NCBI GenBank assembly: GCA_028819295.1
Contig: JAPPMA010000033.1
Span: 1 to 34,197 of the forward strand
DNA from: a bacterium
GTDB lineage: Bacteria; Actinomycetota; Acidimicrobiia; Acidimicrobiales; Bin134
Length of the DNA: 34,197 nucleotides
Direction of reading: 5' to 3'
Shown here: positions 28,694 through 34,197 of the stretch, one piece after another
Layout of the letters: each line of letters begins with the position of its first letter
Position numbering within the stretch: position 1 is the first letter of the stretch
Notes under the pieces: model-generated
Seen by the model: the letters and a program-made list of their open reading frames with translations, nothing else
Told to the model about the DNA's origin: nothing
The model's database searches: none
Program-made: the position numbers and the translations under genes

Positions 28694-31051
28694 ATGAAGG
28701 TGCTGTTGAGCTGGCTGCGGGAGTTCGCCCCCGACATCGACGGCGATCCTGAGCACTTGGCCGAGACCCTGTCCAACTTGGGTCTGGCGGTAGAAGAACT
28801 GGCCCACATTGGCCAGGGACTTGACGGCATAGTGATAGCGGAGGTGCTGGCCACCCGGCCCCATCCCGACGCCGACCGCATTCACTTGGTGGACGTGGAC
28901 GCCGGCGACGGGGAGGCCCTCCAAGTGTGCTGCGGGGCCTTCAACATGGCGGTGGGCGACCTGGTGCCGCTGGCCACCGTGGGCACCACCATGCCCGGCG
29001 GCATGGAGATCGCCCGCCGCAAGATGCGGGGCCAGTGGAGCAACGGGATGCTGTGCTCGGGGGCCGAGATCGGCATGGGCGACGCCCATGAGGGCATCTT
29101 GATCCTGGACGGGGGCCTGTCATTGGGGGTCCCTCTGGCCGAGGCTCTGGGCATCCATCCCGATGTGCTGTTCGACCTGGAGGTTAACCCCAACCGGCCC
29201 GACGCCATGTCGGTGATGGGGGTGGCCCGCGACCTGGCCGCCCGCCTCGGCGTGCCCTTCATGGTGACCGCCCCCCGGGTTGAAGAGACCGGGACGTCCG
29301 CAGCCGAGCGGTCGTCGGTGAGCATCGCCTCCCCCCACTTTTGTCGGCGCTTCGGCATTCGGGTGCTCGACAATGTGCCCTCAGGAGCGTCGCCTCGATG
29401 GATGGCCAATCGGCTGTTGGCCGTGGGGCAGCGGCCCATCAACGCGGTGGTCGACCTGTCCAACTACGTCATGTTCGAGCTGGGCCAGCCCAACCACACC
29501 TACGACCTCGACCTGGTGCCTGACGGGGAGCTGGGAGTGCGCATGGCACGAACGGGGGAGCAGATGGTCACCCTGGACGGTGTTGAGCGCACCTTGACCG
29601 AGGACGACGGCGTGATCGTCAACCGCGATGACGAGCCCATCGGCCTTGCCGGTGTCATGGGCGGCGCTTCCACCGAGATCTCGGCCGATACCCAGTCGGT
29701 GTTGCTGGAGGCGGCTTGGTGGGATCCCATGACAATCGCCCGCACTGCCCGCCGTCTCGGCCTGCGCAGCGAGGCATCAGCCCGATTCGAGCGGGGCGCC
29801 GACCCCGACATCATTCCCCTGGCCTTGGATCGCTTCGCCGAGCTGGCTGCCGCGCTCGGAGCCACCACCGCCCCGGGCATGATCGATGCCACCGGCAACC
29901 GCCCCGAGCCCATCACCGTCCGAGTCCGCCCCCAGCGGGTCAACTCCGTCTTGGGAACCGACTTGAGTGCCGACGAGATGACCAGCCTGCTAGAGCCCAT
30001 CGGGTTCGTCTGCGAAACCGGCGGCGATGGGCAGGACTTCGGGGTGAGCATTCCCTCGTGGCGCATCGACTCGGCTACCGAGATCGACGTCATCGAGGAA
30101 GTGGGCCGGCTCCACGGCTACTTCAAGATCGCCCGCACGGTACCGGTGACAGAGCAGGCCGGCGCCCTGACTTCCCGTCAGCGAGACCGCCGCCGAATCC
30201 AGGCGTTGCTCACCGGTATGGGGATCACCGAGGCCATGCCCCTGCCCTTCTTGGCTCCGGGCGATCTGGCCCGAGCCGGCCTGGGCGACGACGGCATCAC
30301 TGTGACCAATCCGCTGGTGGCCGAGGAGTCGATCATGCGCACCTCGCTGCGTCCTGGATTGCTCAAGGCCGTGGCCTACAACGCCGCTCGGCGCACCACT
30401 GGGGTGTCGCTGTTCGAGATCGGCCGGATAAATCCCGGCGGGGGAGGGGACCTGCCCGACGAACACGAGCACCTGGCGGTGATTTTGGCCGGCAAAGAGG
30501 CCACCGCGGCCACCACGCTGTGGCGCCGCCTGGCCCGCCATCTGGCCGTGACCCATCCCGGCGTGGTCAACGGGCCGGTGGACGGCCTCCATCCCGGTCG
30601 GTCGGGAAGTGTCCTGGCTTACGGCGTGCCGGTCGGCGCGCTGGGAGAGATCGACCCCCAAGTACTCGGTGCCTATGAGATCGACGAGCGGGTGGCCTGG
30701 CTGGAACTAGACCTCGGCGCCCTGTTGGAAGCCGATCGGGGGCTGGCCCCTTATCGAACCCCCAGCCGCTATCCATCCAGCGACGTGGATCTGGCCTTCA
30801 CCGTCCCCGACGAGGTTTCAGCCGACGAGGTGGCCGCCACCATCGCCCTAGCCGGAGGCGAGCTATTGGCCTCGGTTTCGCTATTCGACGTGTTCCGCTC
30901 TGAGCAGCTTGGCGAAGGCCGACGAAGCCTGGCCTATACCCTCCGCTTCGAATCCGTCGCCCGCACCCTCAACGACGCCGAAGTCGCCGCCGCCCGCCAA
31001 ACCTGCATCGAAGCCGTCACCACCACCCACAACGCCGCCCTCCGCGGCTGA
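28694..31051 (+). CDS. pheT: Phenylalanine-tRNA ligase beta subunit
   Basis: The 785-residue subunit has the normal bacterial domain order. An N-terminal segment (MKVLLSWLREFAPDI) leads to an EMAP/OB-type tRNA-binding domain (about 40-150; HPDADRIHLVDVD, VCCGAFNM). The B3/4 editing domain (about 210-370) has RWMANRLLAVGQRPINAVVD and QPNHTYDLD, and the B5 domain (about 395-465) has VRPQRVNSVLGTDLS and SWRIDSATEIDVIEEVGRL. The core is synthetase-like, and a C-terminal anticodon-binding FDX-ACB domain (about 690-785) has TPSRYPSSDVDLAFTV and SLAYTLRFES. It is co-transcribed with pheS. The last ~100 bases of the gene are C-rich, and the sequence switches abruptly to AT-rich right after the stop. 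Confidence 0.96.
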   Translation: MKVLLSWLREFAPDIDGDPEHLAETLSNLGLAVEELAHIGQGLDGIVIAEVLATRPHPDADRIHLVDVDAGDGEALQVCCGAFNMAVGDLVPLATVGTTMPGGMEIARRKMRGQWSNGMLCSGAEIGMGDAHEGILILDGGLSLGVPLAEALGIHPDVLFDLEVNPNRPDAMSVMGVARDLAARLGVPFMVTAPRVEETGTSAAERSSVSIASPHFCRRFGIRVLDNVPSGASPRWMANRLLAVGQRPINAVVDLSNYVMFELGQPNHTYDLDLVPDGELGVRMARTGEQMVTLDGVERTLTEDDGVIVNRDDEPIGLAGVMGGASTEISADTQSVLLEAAWWDPMTIARTARRLGLRSEASARFERGADPDIIPLALDRFAELAAALGATTAPGMIDATGNRPEPITVRVRPQRVNSVLGTDLSADEMTSLLEPIGFVCETGGDGQDFGVSIPSWRIDSATEIDVIEEVGRLHGYFKIARTVPVTEQAGALTSRQRDRRRIQALLTGMGITEAMPLPFLAPGDLARAGLGDDGITVTNPLVAEESIMRTSLRPGLLKAVAYNAARRTTGVSLFEIGRINPGGGGDLPDEHEHLAVILAGKEATAATTLWRRLARHLAVTHPGVVNGPVDGLHPGRSGSVLAYGVPVGALGEIDPQVLGAYEIDERVAWLELDLGALLEADRGLAPYRTPSRYPSSDVDLAFTVPDEVSADEVAATIALAGGELLASVSLFDVFRSEQLGEGRRSLAYTLRFESVARTLNDAEVAAARQTCIEAVTTTHNAALRG

Positions 31052-31133
31052 CAATTGTAGTATTTCACTATATTACCAATCAATTCAGCTAGTTCTGGTT
31101 AAAATTGGACCATGGCCTGGCATGCTCAGTCTC
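31052..31133 (+). promoter_or_regulatory. AT-rich promoter region of the hicAB-like pair
   Basis: This short island is much richer in A/T than its surroundings. A good -10, TAAAAT (31100-31105), lies 6 nt before an ATG (31112) that is not in the toxin frame; the toxin-frame ATGs are at 31122 and 31134. CCAAT (31076-31080) and ATTGG (31104-31108) form a short inverted repeat around it, which could be an operator. Confidence 0.45.
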
Positions 31134-31373
31134 ATGCCGAAGTCAGATTCGGAGTTTCCCGCGCTCAAGGCCAGCAAGGTGCTGAGGATTCTTGGTCGGA
31201 TTGGCTATGTGAAGGTCAGACAGGCGGGTTCCCACATTCGGTTGGAAGCCCACGGAAGGAAGCCAATCATCTTCTCGACACATGTTGGGCGGGAGGTCCC
31301 GCCTCGGCATCTGAGAGATATGCTCGTGAACAAGGCCGGTTTGTCCGACCAAGAGATCGACGATTTGCTCTGA
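31134..31373 (+). CDS. hicA: HicA-family toxin (YcfA-like mRNA interferase)
   Basis: The 79-residue protein has the HicA double-stranded-RNA-binding-like fold: LKASKVLRILGRIGYVKVRQ, the catalytic His in AGSHIRLEAH (H34), then IIFSTHVGREVPPRHLRDML and a final GLSDQEIDDLL helix. HicA toxins cleave mRNA and tmRNA. No Shine-Dalgarno sequence is seen before ATG 31134 or the alternative ATG 31122. The codon use is less GC-rich than in pheT and argC, which suggests recent transfer. The HicB-like gene follows after 26 bases with a strong ribosome-binding site. Confidence 0.85.
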   Translation: MPKSDSEFPALKASKVLRILGRIGYVKVRQAGSHIRLEAHGRKPIIFSTHVGREVPPRHLRDMLVNKAGLSDQEIDDLL

Positions 31374-31399
31374 GCCGGGAACGTCACGGAGGTGGAGCG

Positions 31400-31600
31400 A
31401 TGTCCAAAATAGAGATCTGCAAGAACCACGAGCCGGGTCCGGCTTGGTGCGCGATGGGAGAGTTGGGCGATGCCGGGTATTACGCGGGAGCCGACACTCG
31501 AGATGAACTGCTGGCCTTGATTCAGGAAGCGGCAGAGATGGAAGGCGTTATTCCCGAGATTTCCATTCTCGGAACCGAAGAAAACCCAGCATTGACTTGA
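31400..31600 (+). CDS. Short HicB-like antitoxin
   Basis: The 66-residue protein (EPGPAWCAMGELGDAGYYAGADTRDELLALIQEAAEMEG) matches the HicB partial RNase-H-like domain, in which a strand pair is followed by a D-T-x-x-E-L-L helix. It lacks the C-terminal DNA-binding domain seen in many HicB proteins, so repression may depend on something else. GGAGGTGGAG lies just before ATG 31400. The same frame is open back to an ATG at 31112, so a longer form through the hicA region is formally possible. Its TGA lies inside the ARG box of the next operon. The pairing with HicA is the main support. Confidence 0.7.
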   Translation: MSKIEICKNHEPGPAWCAMGELGDAGYYAGADTRDELLALIQEAAEMEGVIPEISILGTEENPALT

Positions 31601-31613
31601 ATACTTATTCATA
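31597..31613. promoter_or_regulatory. ARG box (ArgR operator) over the argC promoter
   Basis: TTGAATACTTATTCATA contains the palindrome TGAAT-ACTT-ATTCA and matches the bacterial ARG-box consensus at nearly all positions. It covers the predicted argC -35 (TTGAAT, 31597-31602). Binding of the arginine repressor here would block argCJB transcription. A second palindrome, TTATGCATAA (31615-31624), lies next to it over the -10 region. Confidence 0.75.
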
Positions 31614-31625
31614 GTTATGCATAAT
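31597..31625 (+). promoter_or_regulatory. argC promoter, predicted leaderless
   Basis: TTGAAT (31597-31602), a 17-bp spacer, then CATAAT (31620-31625). The start ATG 31633 follows 7 nt later, so the transcript should begin at the start codon. No Shine-Dalgarno sequence is present. Confidence 0.6.
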
Positions 31626-31632
31626 TGTCCCT

Positions 31633-32654
31633 ATGGGACAGTCGATTCCTGTTGGGATCATCGGTGCGTCGGGATATGTCGGCGGGGAGCTGATGCGACT
31701 GCTGGGCGGGCATCCAGGCTTCGACCTGGGGTTTGTGACCGGCGATACCCAGGCTGGGCAGCCGGTTGCTGATCTGTATCCCCACCTGGCTGCGATCAGT
31801 GCCGAACAGGAGTTCGTGAAGTACGACTCCCACCTGTTGGACGAGGTGGCGTTGGCGTTTTTGGCTCTGCCCCACGGCCAGTCCATGGCCTTGGCTGGCG
31901 ATGTCTTGGATCAGGGCAAGGTCGCCGTCGATCTGGCCGCTGACTTCCGGCTGAAGGATGCCGGGCAGTACCAGCGGTGGTACGGGGAACCGCACCAGGC
32001 CCCTGATCGGCTCGGCCAGTTCGCCTACGGCCTGCCCGAGCTGTTTCGGGATGAGTTGGCGGGCGCAACCGCGGCGGCCGTTCCCGGCTGTTATCCCACC
32101 GCCGCGGCGCTGGCCATCGCTCCGCTGGTCCGCACCGGCCTCATCCAGCCCGGCGGGGTCATTGTGGATGCGGCCAGCGGGGTTTCCGGGGCGGGACGGC
32201 CTCCCAAGGCCCACACCACGTTCTGCGCCGTCGATGAAGACTTCACCGCCTACGGGCTGCTCGACCACCGCCACACCCCCGAGATCGAGCAGGCCGCCGG
32301 CGCGTCGGTGCTGTTCACCCCCCACCTCGCCCCCATGAACCGGGGCATCCTGGCCACCTGCTACGCCAAGCCGGCCGCAGGCACTTCCACCGACGCGCTG
32401 CTGGCCGCGCTGGCCGAGTTCTATGCCGACGAGCCGTTTATCGTGGTGTCCGAGCGCTCCCCCTCCACCAAGGCCACGCTGGGCTCCAATGCCGCCCATC
32501 TGACCGTCCGCTACGACGCCCGCACCAACACGGTGGTGGTGCTGTGCGCCATCGACAACCTGGTGAAAGGGGCGGCCGGACAGGCCATCCAGTGCGCCAA
32601 CCTCATCAGCGGGTTGGATGAGGCCACCGGGCTGACCGCAGTGGGGGTGTGTCC

Positions 32655-32658
<4 letters not shown>
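31633..32658 (+). CDS. argC: N-acetyl-gamma-glutamyl-phosphate reductase
   Basis: The 341-residue enzyme reduces N-acetylglutamyl-phosphate to the semialdehyde, the third step of arginine synthesis. It shows PVGIIGASGYVGGELMRLL (NADP-binding GASGYxG), FLALPHGQS, DLAADFRL, the active-site Cys in AVPGCYPTAAALA (C153), DAASGVSGAGRPPK and FTPHLAPMNRGILATCY. Length is normal. It is the first gene of an arg operon and starts in the downstream shadow of an ARG box. Its TGA overlaps the argJ ATG by four bases. Confidence 0.96.

Positions 32659-34197
<1,539 letters not shown>

Noticed and set aside
31614..31627. A second ARG box next to the first
   Set aside because: TTATGCATAA is a palindrome but does not match the consensus well, and its centre is about 15 bp from the first, not the usual ~21 bp; noted only as an adjacent palindrome.

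Overview
The window is GC-rich, densely coded actinobacterial-type DNA. The suggested host is a member of the Actinomycetota, possibly an Acidimicrobiia-like lineage. The clues are a CofC-type enzyme for coenzyme F420, a mycothiol-dependent maleylpyruvate isomerase-fold protein, a decayed DUF222/HNH (13E12-type) gene, a DUF2236 (MpaB-type) oxygenase, and many first genes that look leaderless: a TANNNT box sits 6-8 nt before the start codon with no Shine-Dalgarno sequence. The lineage is inferred; no rRNA or tRNA gene is visible.

Layout. Bases 1-635 hold a frameshifted remnant of a DUF222/HNH gene. From 693 to about 16,200 lies a catabolic and accessory block: a kinase-like APH domain fused to a DUF6285-like domain, four classical short-chain dehydrogenases, an SMP-30-type lactonase, a DUF2236 oxygenase, a formate/nitrite-type channel, a large unrecognised Ala-rich helical protein, two small membrane proteins, a DinB/MDMPI-fold protein, a cyclase-family hydrolase, a tandem double-domain CaiB/BaiF CoA-transferase and an acyl-CoA dehydrogenase. 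Together these look like a route that activates a ring- or hydroxyl-bearing acid as its CoA thioester and oxidises it; the substrate cannot be read from sequence. A 169-bp palindromic, MITE-like element (2871-3039) separates the lactonase gene from the dehydrogenase gene downstream of it.

Bases 16,284-19,692 hold an RDD/DUF2510 membrane protein, a frameshifted and truncated alpha/beta-hydrolase, and a minus-strand run cofC > PIG-L deacetylase > NAD-dependent epimerase. Bases 19,846-24,203 contain a MazF-like and a VapBC toxin-antitoxin pair on either side of gpsA, an unrecognised 451-residue protein and rnhB. Bases 24,322-27,524 carry a small NifU-N/Nfu-like protein, a polytopic membrane protein and a D-aminoacylase-type amidohydrolase.

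Bases 27,664-34,197 are mainly housekeeping genes: pheS-pheT, a HicAB-like pair, then the arginine operon argC-argJ-argB, whose genes overlap by ATGA and whose last gene is cut by the window edge. An ARG-box palindrome covers the predicted argC promoter and the hicB stop codon.

No CRISPR array, prophage, complete insertion sequence or replication origin was seen. No gap longer than 300 bases lacks a gene. The strongest unusual signals are the recurrent leaderless-promoter pattern, the palindromic element, the overlapping divergent promoters at 6608-6632, the unusual hicAB start region, and two protein families that I do not recognise.
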